Shown: positions 19,201 to 27,205, numbered from the stretch's first letter. The stretch: DNA of 64,000 bases from Verrucomicrobiota bacterium (GCA_023386835.1 JAEWIY010000230.1:30366-94365), one strand, 5' to 3'. Numbers and translations: made by a program. The notes: generated by a model not told the origin, from the sequence alone.

Positions 19201-19580
19201 TTGTTGTCGACCAGCGTCTTCTCGATCAGCTCGTAAAGGTCATTGAGCGAGATGCGCAGCGGCGACTGCCGGAGGGACAGCGCGGCGAGATTGGCCGCGA
19301 CTTCACGGATGATGCGGGCCACAAACGCGCGGGTTTCCGGCGTGAAGATCGCGCCCTTGTCGCCGCGGGCCAGATGCACGTTGGTGACGGCCTTGCCCAG
19401 CGTGTCGGCGACCTCGGCGAGGTCGAAGCGCGTCTCACCCTGCGGGGCGAGCAGGAAGATTTCGGGCAGGAGCGGCGCGTCGGTCGGCACGCATTCGCGC
19501 CAGGCAAAGTGGGGTCGGTTGCTGGCAGGGGTTTGGGTGGCGCGCTTCAGCGCGAGATCATGAGCGAGGGAGGGATTCAT
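16290..19580 (-). CDS. nrdA: Class I ribonucleoside-diphosphate reductase large subunit (chlamydial type)
   Basis: 1096 residues, longer than the E. coli protein because of the N-terminal part. Three ATP-cone-like modules can be seen at about 31-140 (degenerate), 153-242 (VIRRNNQVVPYIDQKVEIAV, best conserved) and 266-350. The catalytic barrel has Cys497 (SQLSSC), Asn709/Cys711/Glu713 (NLCTEI) and Cys726 (VCNLG), matching E. coli C225, N437/C439/E441 and C462. The radical-transfer pair is in KTTYYLRTLG, and the C-terminal redox pair is in GECEACQ. It reduces ribonucleotides to deoxyribonucleotides together with NrdB, which is encoded 167 bases upstream. A strong terminator follows. Confidence 0.97.
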   Translation of the reverse strand: MNPSLAHDLALKRATQTPASNRPHFAWRECVPTDAPLLPEIFLLAPQGETRFDLAEVADTLGKAVTNVHLARGDKGAIFTPETRAFVARIIREVAANLAALSLRQSPLRISLNDLYELIEKTLVDNNAYDVAKSLLLNRSNKLASGGPNATAGVRVIRRNNQVVPYIDQKVEIAVRKAFLSLQRDSTPAIEITRAVSARVLGSRQSFVHIEEIQDIVQEELMKSGHYKVAEAYILYRALRNEQRVGLPGEAEAGAEPEPTVLPQPSMIMVKQPNGENILWDRTDLRKRIEFASIGLELCLTPEEIEVELLRSVFDQIAQKDLDATIILNSKTLIEKDADFAKFAGRIQLTYIYQEVLGWDIVRDGIGKLKEFHRQALRSYLEHGVSIKRLNPRLLSYDLDQLAAALDPSADLEFDFLGIQTLYDRYLIIDKTVTPSRRIETPQLFWLRVSMGLFLDEQGDRELRVRALYDLYKSRRFCSSTPTLFNSGTLHSQLSSCYLYYVDDSLEGIMYRGIAENAQLSKWAGGLGGSWTAVRGTGAHIAGTNGESQGVIPFLKLHNDQLVAVNQGGKRKGSGCAYLESWHNDIFEFLELRKNTGDDRRRTHDMNTANWIPDLFMKRMEAREHWTLFRANEVKDLHDLYGRRFEEAYLRYEKLAEEGKIFGQRIEALELWKKMLSMLFETGHPWITFKDACNLRSPQDHVGVIHSSNLCTEITLNTSNEETAVCNLGSVILETHLKPDGSIDHDKLRETIRIAVRALDNVIDINFYPTKAAETSNRRHRPIGLGMMGLANALYLKGIAFASPEAVEFNDEAMEAVAYYAYEASSDLAAERGAYSTYRGSKWDRGILPPDTIDLLEQERGVAVEVPRGGRLDWTPLREKIAQQGMRNSNVLAIAPTATISNITATSPCIEPTYKNLFVKSNLSGEFIVLNPFLVRDLKARGLWDQDMIDNLKYFDGELKDIDRIPADLKAKYLTAFGIDHKWVIDAAARRQKWIDQSQSVNLWLATPDLKTLSHMYRHAWHVGLKTTYYLRTLGASNIEKATVQVKKEVRGIAAEAHRTEKTGAVEEAKPKYTAEQKLACSIEAMRNGGECEACQ

Positions 19581-19747
19581 CCGGCAGCGGCGAAAAGGTT
19601 AAAGCAGCGAACGTTCGCTCCGCAGGGAGCGGGGGTAACGGGAAAATCAACCGGCGCACACGGAAACCGCGGCCCCGGTCACGAAGGAAACGTCGACGCG
19701 AGTAAGCGGGTTCTGGTGGTGGAAAAGAGTTGGGGTGAAAGCGGAAA

Positions 19748-20833
19748 CTAGAGCTCGTCGTCGCTGGCGACTTCGAGGGCGGAGGCCTTCTGGTACTCGG
19801 TGACGCGGCCTTCGAAAAAGTTCTGCTCCTTCTTGATGTCCATCATCTCCGCCAGCCAAGGCAGCGGGTTCTTGATGCCACCGTTCAAGGGCGCCAAGCC
19901 GCACCCTTCGAGGCGGCGGTCGGCAATGTAGTCAATGTAGGTGACGAAATCCTCGAGCACCAGGCCGACCGCGTTCATCGGCAGGCAGTCACGGATGAAC
20001 TCCTTCTCCAGCGCGACCGCCTCGCGCATGGTGTTGCGCAGCTCCTCCTTGAACTCCGGCGTCCAGATGTCGCGGTTCTCCTCCACGAGGTCCATGAACA
20101 GGTTCCGGAACACCTCGATGTGGTTGGACTCGTCGCGCAGCGTGTACCGGAACATCTGCCCGATGCCCGGGAATTTGTTTTGTCGATACAACGACAGGAT
20201 CATGCCGAAGAGCCCGTAGAACTGCGTGCCCTCCATGCATTGCCCGAACACAAAGATGTTCTTCGCCAACAGCCGCTTGTTCTCCGGCTTGGTCAGGTCG
20301 AGGTCCCGCCGCAGGTCGCGCGAGATCCGCGTGACGAACTCGTTCTTGCGCACGATCGTCGCCACGTCCTCGAACATCGCCTCGCATTCGTGCGGGTTGA
20401 TGCCGAGCGACGAGATCATGTAGAGCAGCGAATCGGCGTGGATGTTCTCTTCGTGCGCGTGGCGACCCAGCACGAGTTTCAGCTCCGGCGCCGTCACGAG
20501 TTCGCGCACGACGTGCTGGATGTTGTCACCCACGATGCCTTCGGCGGCGGAGAAGTAGCCGATGCCCATTCGGATGATCCAGCGCTCCTGCTCACTCACG
20601 AGCACCGTGTCGCGCCACTGCTCGATGTCCTTGCCCATCGGGATGTCCTCCGGCTCCCAATGGTTCGCCTTCATCTTCCGGTACAGGTCGTAGGCCCACT
20701 GATACTTCAACGGCAGCAGGTTGAAGGTCATCGTTTCCCGACCGTTGATCACCTTCTTCGCGGCAAAGGCGGCTTCCGCCTTCTCTTGATCCAACACGAA
20801 CGTCTTTGAGCCGACTTGGAAGGTTTTCTGCAT
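19748..20833 (-). CDS. nrdB: Ribonucleotide reductase small subunit, subclass Ic (Mn/Fe-type) R2
   Basis: 361 residues, ferritin-like. Metal ligands are Glu98, Glu129, His132, Glu201, Glu235 and His238. The first ligand is Glu (FSAAEGIV), where E. coli has Asp84. The radical Tyr position, four residues after His132, is Leu136 (EENIHADSL). By position these residues correspond to C. trachomatis E89, E120, H123, F127, E193, E227 and H230. A Glu first ligand plus no radical Tyr is the signature of subclass Ic, which uses a Mn/Fe cofactor. The C-terminus ends SDDEL, the tail that docks to NrdA. First gene of an nrdBA operon. Confidence 0.96.
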   Translation of the reverse strand: MQKTFQVGSKTFVLDQEKAEAAFAAKKVINGRETMTFNLLPLKYQWAYDLYRKMKANHWEPEDIPMGKDIEQWRDTVLVSEQERWIIRMGIGYFSAAEGIVGDNIQHVVRELVTAPELKLVLGRHAHEENIHADSLLYMISSLGINPHECEAMFEDVATIVRKNEFVTRISRDLRRDLDLTKPENKRLLAKNIFVFGQCMEGTQFYGLFGMILSLYRQNKFPGIGQMFRYTLRDESNHIEVFRNLFMDLVEENRDIWTPEFKEELRNTMREAVALEKEFIRDCLPMNAVGLVLEDFVTYIDYIADRRLEGCGLAPLNGGIKNPLPWLAEMMDIKKEQNFFEGRVTEYQKASALEVASDDEL

Positions 20834-21174
20834 GGCGAGAGGTGCTCCGGGCGATTCTTGGGATGAAGGAAAATGAAAGTGGAAACAGCAGGTCTAGACG
20901 TCGTTTTTGTCGCGGCGGCAGTGCAAGCGAACAAAAGTTCTTCCCAGTTATTGACGCGTTGTTGACCACAACGGCTTGTGGTCCCCGGCGGAAACGGCCC
21001 CCACGGATGGTATTCGGCCCCGAAACCGTCAACAGGTTTTCCATGATGGGCCGGAAATTTCCCGGCGAATTTGCGCTTGCCTGCTCGCCCCCTCCCGCAG
21101 CGCCCTCGTGAGGCTCGCTTTTCGACGCGAAGAGCTGCCTTCCACGACCCTCCACGACAACTGCAAAAACGCCC
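20834..21174. other. nrdBA upstream region
   Basis: 341 bases between nrdB (minus) and the DUF167 gene (plus). It contains the NrdR-box-like palindrome at 20966-20981 within a longer inverted repeat. Neither strand carries a frame with recognisable features. Confidence 0.55.
20964..20983 (-). promoter_or_regulatory. NrdR-box-like palindrome upstream of nrdB
   Basis: Perfect 8-bp inverted repeat GACCACAA-CGGC-TTGTGGTC. The central 16 bases (CCACAACGGCTTGTGG) match all outer positions of the NrdR consensus ACACWATATATWGTGT (CACWA...TWGTG); only the central AT-rich bases differ. NrdR represses ribonucleotide reductase genes in many bacteria. Usually two boxes lie about three helical turns apart; I find no convincing second box. 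Confidence 0.5.
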
Positions 21175-21483
21175 GTGTCCCGTCCTTTCCACGCGCCCGC
21201 CGGCAGCCCACCGCCTTCCTCGCTGCTCGAGGTTCGCGCGGTGCCGAACGCGCCGCGGTCGACCATCGTGGGCTGGGCTGGCGACGTGTTGAAAGTGAAG
21301 CTCAAAGCCCCGCCCGTGGAGGGCAAAGCCAACGCCGAACTCTGCCGTTTCCTCGCCGAAGCCCTCAACGTGCACCGCAACGACGTCGTTGTGGTGCGCG
21401 GAGAGACGTCGCGCTCGAAGTGGGTGCAGGTCCGCGGCTGGACGCAGCCCGCTCTCCGCGAACGCTTAAGCGGATCCGCGTGA
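21175..21483 (+). CDS. DUF167/YggU-family protein
   Basis: 102 residues from a GTG start. The core (about 20-95) has the family pattern RAVPNAPRSTIVGWAGDVLK, then KAPPVEGKANAELCRFLAEAL and VVVVRGETSRSKWVQVRG. The family has a small alpha/beta fold and no defined biochemical function. The last 18 bases overlap the convergent MATE gene. Confidence 0.88.
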   Translation: MSRPFHAPAGSPPPSSLLEVRAVPNAPRSTIVGWAGDVLKVKLKAPPVEGKANAELCRFLAEALNVHRNDVVVVRGETSRSKWVQVRGWTQPALRERLSGSA

Positions 21484-22842
21484 AAACGCCGGGCGCCCCG
21501 GCCGCGCCGGATCGGTCAGCCGATGGAAGCGCCAGCCCAGGCAAACCGCGGCCAGCGCGAGCCCACAGGCCAGTCCGACCCAAATGCCGATTGCACCCAA
21601 GAGGCGCACGCCCAAAAAGTACCCGAGCGGCAACGCCACGCCCCAATAGGCGATGCAGGTGATGATCGTCGGCACTTTCACGTCCTCGAGCCCACGCAAG
21701 GCCGCGACGCCGACGACCTGTCCGCCGTCGAACAGCTGAAAGATCGCCGCCACCACCAGCAGCTGCGCTGCCAGCTGGATCACGGCCGGGTCCTGCACAA
21801 ACCCCGAGGCGAGTTGCCGACCGGCTAACGCGAAGACGACCGCAAACGTCACCATGAGCAGCGCGGACATGCCCTGCGCACCCCACGCGATCGGGCGCAG
21901 GCTCGCCGTCCGGCCCTGACCTACCGCCCGCGCCAAGCGCATGCTCACGGCCATGGAGAGGCCAAGCGGAAACATGAAGGTGAACCCGGCACAGCTCAGC
22001 GCGATCTGATGCGCCGCCAGCGCCGTCACGCTGATCCAGCCCATCATCAACGCCGCAGCGGAAAAGGCACCCGATTCGAAGAGCAGGCTGCCGGCCGCCG
22101 GCACGCCGAGGCGCAGCATCTCGCGAAAGCGGGCGGACGAAAATCCCGACCACCACCAGCGTACACTCACGCCGGGCGGCCAGGTGGCGTGAAACGCCGC
22201 CGCGCGTCGCAACCAGACCAGAATGGCCACCACCGACGCGGTCCGCGCGAGCAAGGTCGCCCAGCCCGCACCCGCCAGACCCAACGCCGGCGCACCGAGG
22301 TTGCCGTAGATCAGTATCCAGTTGAGCAGGACATTGAGCAGCACCGCGCCCAGCATCAGCAGCATCGGGACCATCGGCCGACCAAGCGCTTCCGCCAGTT
22401 GCCGCAGCACCTGAAAAAGCAGCACGGGCCACAACGAGACCGTGATGAGTGTGTAGTACGGCTGCACCTGCGCCACCACCTCGTCGGGCTGGCCGAACCA
22501 GTGCAATTGGCCACCGAGTATCAGCATGCCCAAGCCGGCCAACAGGGAATAGGCACAGGCCAGCGCCACGCCGTGGCGCATCCACGTCCCACTGCCCGCT
22601 TCATCACCCGCTCCATGCGAGCGGGAAACGAGCACGGCCACCGGCACGAGTACGCCCAGCCCCACGACAAAGAAGATGTTGAACACACTGTGCGCGAAGG
22701 CCGACGCGGCCAGCGGCACCTTACCCACGTGCCCGATCATCAGGCTGTCCGTCACGCCGAGCAGCATCTGACTGACTTGGCCAACGATAATGGGTCCGGC
22801 CAGTGCCAGCGTGCGGCGGGATTCCTGAACAATCACAGACAT
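21466..22842 (-). CDS. MATE-family multidrug efflux transporter
   Basis: 458 residues with about 12 hydrophobic segments. The N-terminus LALAGPIIVGQVSQMLLGVT then SLMIGHVG is characteristic of the NorM branch. These inner-membrane proteins export cationic drugs in exchange for Na+ or H+. The start at 22842 is chosen because 38 residues of Arg-rich sequence upstream do not fit the family. It overlaps the 3' end of the DUF167 gene and is divergent from the EamA transporter. Confidence 0.93.
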   Translation of the reverse strand: MSVIVQESRRTLALAGPIIVGQVSQMLLGVTDSLMIGHVGKVPLAASAFAHSVFNIFFVVGLGVLVPVAVLVSRSHGAGDEAGSGTWMRHGVALACAYSLLAGLGMLILGGQLHWFGQPDEVVAQVQPYYTLITVSLWPVLLFQVLRQLAEALGRPMVPMLLMLGAVLLNVLLNWILIYGNLGAPALGLAGAGWATLLARTASVVAILVWLRRAAAFHATWPPGVSVRWWWSGFSSARFREMLRLGVPAAGSLLFESGAFSAAALMMGWISVTALAAHQIALSCAGFTFMFPLGLSMAVSMRLARAVGQGRTASLRPIAWGAQGMSALLMVTFAVVFALAGRQLASGFVQDPAVIQLAAQLLVVAAIFQLFDGGQVVGVAALRGLEDVKVPTIITCIAYWGVALPLGYFLGVRLLGAIGIWVGLACGLALAAVCLGWRFHRLTDPARPGRPAFSRGSA

Positions 22843-22975
22843 GTTTCGAAATGCGCTACGGAAGCGGGCCGGAGAGGTCACGGTCAAACCCCGGCGCCAG
22901 CCGGGCGCGCAGGTCGGGGCTCGTGCGTTGCCATGACGAGACGGATGAGACGACATCCTAGGTTAACGGACCTCG

Positions 22976-23857
22976 ATGACCGCGCTGGCCTTGTTTTTTG
23001 TGCTGACCGCCGCGTTTCTGCACGCGGCGTGGAATCTGGCCGCCAAACGCGCGGGCAGCGGAGTGCCGTTCATTTTTCTCGCCGGCGTGCTGATCAACGC
23101 CTTCTACGCGCCGGCCTTGGCCATCTATTTCGCGTCCGGAGAACGCCCGACCTTCACCGCGGCCATGCTCGGCCCGATCGCGGTCAGCTCGGTGTTGAAA
23201 ACGGGATACGCGATCTTCCTGCAGCGGGCGTATCGCAGCGGTGAGTTCTCGCTCGTGTATCCACTGGCTCGTGGCACGGGTCCGCTGCTGGCGACACTCG
23301 CCGCCGTGTTGTGGTTGGGTGAGCGCCCAACCACAATTGGCCTTTGCGGCGGCGCATTGATCATCCTCAGCCTTTTTCTGCTCACCGGCGGCGAACGGCT
23401 GTTGCACGCGCGGAACACCAGCACGACGGCCCCGTTGGGCGCGGCCGTGCGTAACGGCCTGATCACCGGCGCCTTCATCGCCGGTTACACCGTGTGGGAC
23501 CGCTACGCGGTCGCTGAGCGCGGCATCCCACCGATCGTCTTTGATGCCGGCACAGGTTACCTGATGACGCTATTCCTCCTCCCGTTCGCCTGGCAGCGAC
23601 GCCGGGAAGTGGTCGTGGAGTGGCACACGCACCGTCGGGAAGCGCTGATCATGGCGGTGCTCTCCCCAATCGGCTACGTGCTCGTCCTGACGGCAATGAG
23701 TTTCACACCGGTGAGCTACGTCGCTCCCGCCCGCGAGTGCAGCATCCTGATTGGGGCGTTCTGGGGCGCACGCTTGTTCAAGGAGAACCCAAGCCCGCGT
23801 CGTCTGTGGGCAGCGGCTGGCATGGTGGCGGGGTTGTTTGCCCTCACTGCCGCCTGA
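22976..23857 (+). CDS. EamA-family (DMT superfamily) transporter
   Basis: 293 residues with about ten membrane helices in two EamA repeats. The first includes FSLVYPLARGTGPLLATLAA and VLWLGERPTTIGLCGGALII; the second ends WGARLFKENPSPRRLWAAAG. Inner-membrane metabolite exporter or importer; the substrate is not predictable. The stop lies 17 bases from the stop of the convergent lipoprotein operon. Confidence 0.9.
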   Translation: MTALALFFVLTAAFLHAAWNLAAKRAGSGVPFIFLAGVLINAFYAPALAIYFASGERPTFTAAMLGPIAVSSVLKTGYAIFLQRAYRSGEFSLVYPLARGTGPLLATLAAVLWLGERPTTIGLCGGALIILSLFLLTGGERLLHARNTSTTAPLGAAVRNGLITGAFIAGYTVWDRYAVAERGIPPIVFDAGTGYLMTLFLLPFAWQRRREVVVEWHTHRREALIMAVLSPIGYVLVLTAMSFTPVSYVAPARECSILIGAFWGARLFKENPSPRRLWAAAGMVAGLFALTAA

Positions 23858-23874
23858 GCGAGAACCGTTTCCGA

Positions 23875-25077
23875 TCAGTTCGGGACCTCGCTCTTGAACA
23901 GCACCACCGCCTGAGGAACGCGGTCGGCGATGCCCGCGCCGGGCGCCGGCACGGTGATCACGAAATGCTGGGTGCGCTCCGGCACGACTTGGCCGTTTGT
24001 ATTCGTAAACTCGAGCGTCGCCGGGTACTCGCCCGGCGCGAGCTGAAGGGCGGCGAAGCTGAGGTACTGCGGCAGGTTGCTCCACATGCGGGTGTCCGCC
24101 GACGATTGTGTGGCCGCGCTCGCGAATTTGCTGAGCAAACCCACCGCGGCGAGCGCCAGCGCCGCCTGGTTCTTGTCCTCGCCCCGTCCGAGATCATGCG
24201 TCGCGATGGCGCCGACAAGGGCGACGTCGCCGACCGTGTTCGCGCCGCTCTTGAACACGGCTTTGTTGCCCAGCACCGCATCCATCACGCGTCCGCCGCG
24301 GGTGGTCGCCTGGTAGTGAAGATCATCATACGGAGGCAGGTTCACGACCTGCCCGGTCACCTGCAGCCGGGCTCCCGTGACCTGCGACGGCGGGGTGCGA
24401 AAGCGCAGCAGTTCTCCATGCTCGCCGGCAGCGTATTTCCCGGGACCGCGCCCGTACTCAACCAGCAGCATCACGTTGGCCGCCGGATCGTAGGGCGGCA
24501 ACGGCCGGCGCGCCATCAACTCCGCCCGTTGCCGGGCATCACGACCATCTCCGCCGAGCTGGCGCGTGATAAAACCATCCAGGTACTCGAGCAATACCCA
24601 GTCCCCGGCGTAGGTTTTGTCCTGCACGTCGCTGTCGATGAACAGGCCGTTGCGGAAAAGCGCCCGGGCGTTCTCCGGGTCTCCATCCGCCCAATACAAA
24701 ACTCCGCGATAGAAGTTGGCCATGACCCGCTCGTACGGCTCACCGATGAACGGTTTTTCCGACTCGCTCCGGAAGAGCCTCCGCGAGCGCGCGGCCTCGG
24801 CGCTCGGCCCGCTGCCGGCCGCCGCGGCGAGCATGAGCCCGGAGTCGAGCCGCTCCCGTGCGATCTCCCATTGATCACGGCGCAACGCGGCGGCCCCAAC
24901 CCGATAATCCCAGAGCGCACGATCCTGCGGCGGCGCGACCTCACGCTGCGCGAGACCGTCGATCACCGGATTTCCGGTGTAGGGGACGGCCGGGCGCACC
25001 GGCGCCGAGGCGCAGCCGGACCAGGCCAGCGGCGCTCCAACGGCGAACAGCAGCGCGAGGGAACGAAAAAGCTTCAT
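23875..25077 (-). CDS. COG3014-like lipoprotein
   Basis: 400 residues with a lipoprotein signal (MKLFRSLALLFAV then WSGC). The N-terminal half is TPR-like (LWDYRVGAAALRRDQWEIAR, FYRGVLYWADGDPENARALF); the C-terminal half is beta-rich (LLRFRTPP to PGEYPATLEF). It resembles the uncharacterised COG3014 lipoproteins encoded next to LpoB and YcfL in gammaproteobacteria, and the same neighbours lie upstream here. Last gene of the four-gene operon. Probably at the outer membrane; role unknown, possibly in envelope assembly. Confidence 0.7.
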   Translation of the reverse strand: MKLFRSLALLFAVGAPLAWSGCASAPVRPAVPYTGNPVIDGLAQREVAPPQDRALWDYRVGAAALRRDQWEIARERLDSGLMLAAAAGSGPSAEAARSRRLFRSESEKPFIGEPYERVMANFYRGVLYWADGDPENARALFRNGLFIDSDVQDKTYAGDWVLLEYLDGFITRQLGGDGRDARQRAELMARRPLPPYDPAANVMLLVEYGRGPGKYAAGEHGELLRFRTPPSQVTGARLQVTGQVVNLPPYDDLHYQATTRGGRVMDAVLGNKAVFKSGANTVGDVALVGAIATHDLGRGEDKNQAALALAAVGLLSKFASAATQSSADTRMWSNLPQYLSFAALQLAPGEYPATLEFTNTNGQVVPERTQHFVITVPAPGAGIADRVPQAVVLFKSEVPN

Positions 25078-25139
25078 GACGACAAACGCCGCGATCCGGT
25101 CAGAGCCGGTCGCGGCGCACAAGCGGAACCGGAAAACGG

Positions 25140-26117
25140 TCACCGGGCCGCCGGCGCGGTGATGGTGATGTCCTCCATCAAAGCGAGCGCTGTCGCCTCG
25201 GCGATGTCCCGCACGTCAAACTGCCGCACGATCGGGCCCGCTTCACGGTCGCGGCCGAGCACATCGGTCGCACTGGCCTGGCCGATGATCGCGCCGTCGG
25301 AGAGCCGAATCGCCGTCGCCTGGATGTCCGGCACCGCGCGTGTCTGCGTGCCTTCAAAGGAAGGCAACGCAAGATCGCGGCTCGAAACCAGGATCTCGAT
25401 GACCACATCGGCGACACGAGTGAGCGCTTCGCGATCCTTGCGCGCGGATTGGCTCGTGCCTTGGGCAAGAATCTCGTCGAGCGGCAGGTCCTCAATCAGA
25501 TGAGCGATCACCCGCTGGTCGGCCAGCTGCGCGCCCGCGATGCGAAGGGGGCGCCCGAACAACCGCTCCAGATCACGCACCGTCTGACGGTCCGCCAGGT
25601 TGGTCTCGGGCACGTCGGCGCGTTCGTAGGTGTTCTCCGTGTGGGTCCGTTGACGCGAGCCAGAGGATTCGCCGGGGCCGTAGGGTGTCGCCGAGCCGGC
25701 TCCGGCGTTGCCGCCCACCGCCACGTTGACCTGGGTCTGCGGGGTTCCGGATACCGGCGGCGCTTCGTGCGTGGACGAGCGGCTCTCGCGCTCCGACTCC
25801 ACTTGCTCCTTGCGGCCGCTCAACCGCCAGCCGCCCCGATCCTCCACGAGCTCACGATTCACGTAGATCACGAGTCGCGGACGGCCCAGGCGTTCGTAAG
25901 CGCCACGAAAACCGTCAACCACCTGATTCGCCTGCTCCGGCGGCACGAGCGTCGTGCCAAAACCATACAACTGCTGTTCCCCCCCACTCGCGGGCGCCGA
26001 CGGCTGGCGTGGCGGCGCGGTCACCAGCGGCACGGACGGCTCGGGCTCACGCGACGATTGGCCGAAGGCGACGCCCACTCCGGCCGTTAAAAGCAAAGCA
26101 GCAACACGCAGGTGCAT
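25140..26117 (-). CDS. Exported protein of the LpoB/YcfL operon, unknown function
   Basis: 325 residues with signal peptide MHLRVAALLLTAGVGVAFGQ. Residues about 25-50 and 105-160 are low-complexity (Pro, Ser, Gly, Glu). The C-terminal 150 residues form an alpha/beta domain (LERLFGRPLRIAGAQLADQR, VIEILVSSRDLALPSF, AIRLSDGAIIGQASATDVLG), reminiscent of TolB-N or CsgG-like folds but not assigned. It lies between the YcfL-like and COG3014-like genes, with 16 and 62 bases of spacing, so it is almost certainly cotranscribed. I do not recognise a family. Confidence 0.72.
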   Translation of the reverse strand: MHLRVAALLLTAGVGVAFGQSSREPEPSVPLVTAPPRQPSAPASGGEQQLYGFGTTLVPPEQANQVVDGFRGAYERLGRPRLVIYVNRELVEDRGGWRLSGRKEQVESERESRSSTHEAPPVSGTPQTQVNVAVGGNAGAGSATPYGPGESSGSRQRTHTENTYERADVPETNLADRQTVRDLERLFGRPLRIAGAQLADQRVIAHLIEDLPLDEILAQGTSQSARKDREALTRVADVVIEILVSSRDLALPSFEGTQTRAVPDIQATAIRLSDGAIIGQASATDVLGRDREAGPIVRQFDVRDIAEATALALMEDITITAPAAR

Positions 26118-26133
26118 AGAGATCCTCCGCGGT

Positions 26134-26544
26134 TCAGCGGGCCTGGCGAACCCGCACCGTGAAACGTTCGGCCCGGTCATTCATGGCCGTAAAACGCACG
26201 GCCTCCGTCGCGTACTCACCGAGGATAAGCGTCTGCCACGGGGTCTCGTCGCCCGTCGAGAAACCCTGCGCGTCCTTGAACACGCAGTTGACCTGGACCT
26301 GAATGCGGCGGTTTTCGCGATTCTTGATGTTGGCGATGACTTCGAGGCGGCCGTCTTCTGTCGTGCCTCGTTGAATACCGGTGCTGGTGACGGAGTGCTG
26401 CACCCGCGGGTCCATCAGCACGAACACCTCCGTCTGCTCGAGCGTGTACTTGGTGGTGTCCTGCGCCGCGTACGGTCCGGGCGGCGTCCGGCAGCCAGCC
26501 AGAACCAGGGCAAGGAGGGTCAACGCAACCGACGTGGTCTTCAT
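26134..26544 (-). CDS. YcfL-family lipoprotein (DUF1425)
   Basis: 136 residues. The lipoprotein signal MKTTSVALTLLALVLAGC fixes the start at 26544, five codons after another ATG. The mature domain has the YcfL pattern: LEVIANIKNRENRRIQVQVN, CVFKDAQGFSTGDETPWQTL, AVRFTAMNDRAERFTVRVRQ. In E. coli ycfL is adjacent to lpoB, as here. Function unknown; outer-membrane location inferred. Confidence 0.82.
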   Translation of the reverse strand: MKTTSVALTLLALVLAGCRTPPGPYAAQDTTKYTLEQTEVFVLMDPRVQHSVTSTGIQRGTTEDGRLEVIANIKNRENRRIQVQVNCVFKDAQGFSTGDETPWQTLILGEYATEAVRFTAMNDRAERFTVRVRQAR

Positions 26545-26572
26545 GAAAAATCGCTCCATGGCGAAAACCCGC

Positions 26573-27205
26573 TCAGCGGTACGCCGCGTCCTCGAGACCC
26601 TGTTTTTTGATCTCGGCCGCGTCCTCCCAGACGATCTCGCTCGTTCGCGCGTCGATCAGCTGGAAGCTGTACAGGATGTAGTCGCTCAGGCCCGCGCTGG
26701 TCCGCGTGGAGATGCTCTGCAGTTTCCCGGTGAGGAAAAAGTCCGCTCCGCGAAACTCGACGACGTTGGGATCCGACGAGGCGGTGACCAGGCCATCCTG
26801 TTTCAACTGCCGCTCCCGCTCCAGCGCGCTCATGCTCTCGCGCGCCAAGAAAATGACGCGGCCCGCCGCCTGGCGGTTGAGCTGCGTCCGAATCCGCGTG
26901 AGGAAGATGTCCCGGTTGATCGGGAAACGCGTTTCGTTGGAAACCGGCTCGAGCACCACGCGCGGCGCCTTCTCCGAGCGCGCGATCGCCGGCACGGTCA
27001 GAAGCGACCGCGCCATCTGGTCCGTCACGGAAACGAGGTCCTGCGACTCCACCCCGGTGCCGGCGACAAACCCCCGCTCATCCGGGCGCATCTCCGTCAC
27101 CGGCACGCCGGACGGATTGCGAACGCCTTGACTGGCACAGCCAGCGAAAACCAGCGCACCCAGGGTGCAGCTTGTACGAAGCAAGGAAGCGGAACGGGGA
27201 TTCAT
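26573..27205 (-). CDS. LpoB-like penicillin-binding protein activator lipoprotein
   Basis: 210 residues with signal peptide and lipobox FAGC (LGALVFAGCASQ). The globular part matches the LpoB/TolB-N-like fold: ESQDLVSVTDQMARSLLTVP, RVVLEPVSNETRFPINRDIF, FLTGKLQSISTRTSAG, SFQLIDARTSEIVWED. In E. coli, LpoB spans from the outer membrane to activate PBP1B. A matching PBP1B UB2H domain cannot be checked here. First gene of the operon with YcfL-like, unknown and COG3014-like genes. Confidence 0.82.
   Translation of the reverse strand: MNPRSASLLRTSCTLGALVFAGCASQGVRNPSGVPVTEMRPDERGFVAGTGVESQDLVSVTDQMARSLLTVPAIARSEKAPRVVLEPVSNETRFPINRDIFLTRIRTQLNRQAAGRVIFLARESMSALERERQLKQDGLVTASSDPNVVEFRGADFFLTGKLQSISTRTSAGLSDYILYSFQLIDARTSEIVWEDAAEIKKQGLEDAAYR

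Noticed and set aside
17241..19751. 836-codon open frame on the plus strand
   Set aside because: It lies fully antisense to nrdA, which has all catalytic motifs. The antisense protein is Arg/Val/Leu-rich without domains, a common by-product of GC-rich codon use.
23620..25503. 627-codon open frame on the plus strand
   Set aside because: Overlaps the EamA gene and is antisense to the lipoprotein operon, whose members have clear lipoboxes and family patterns.
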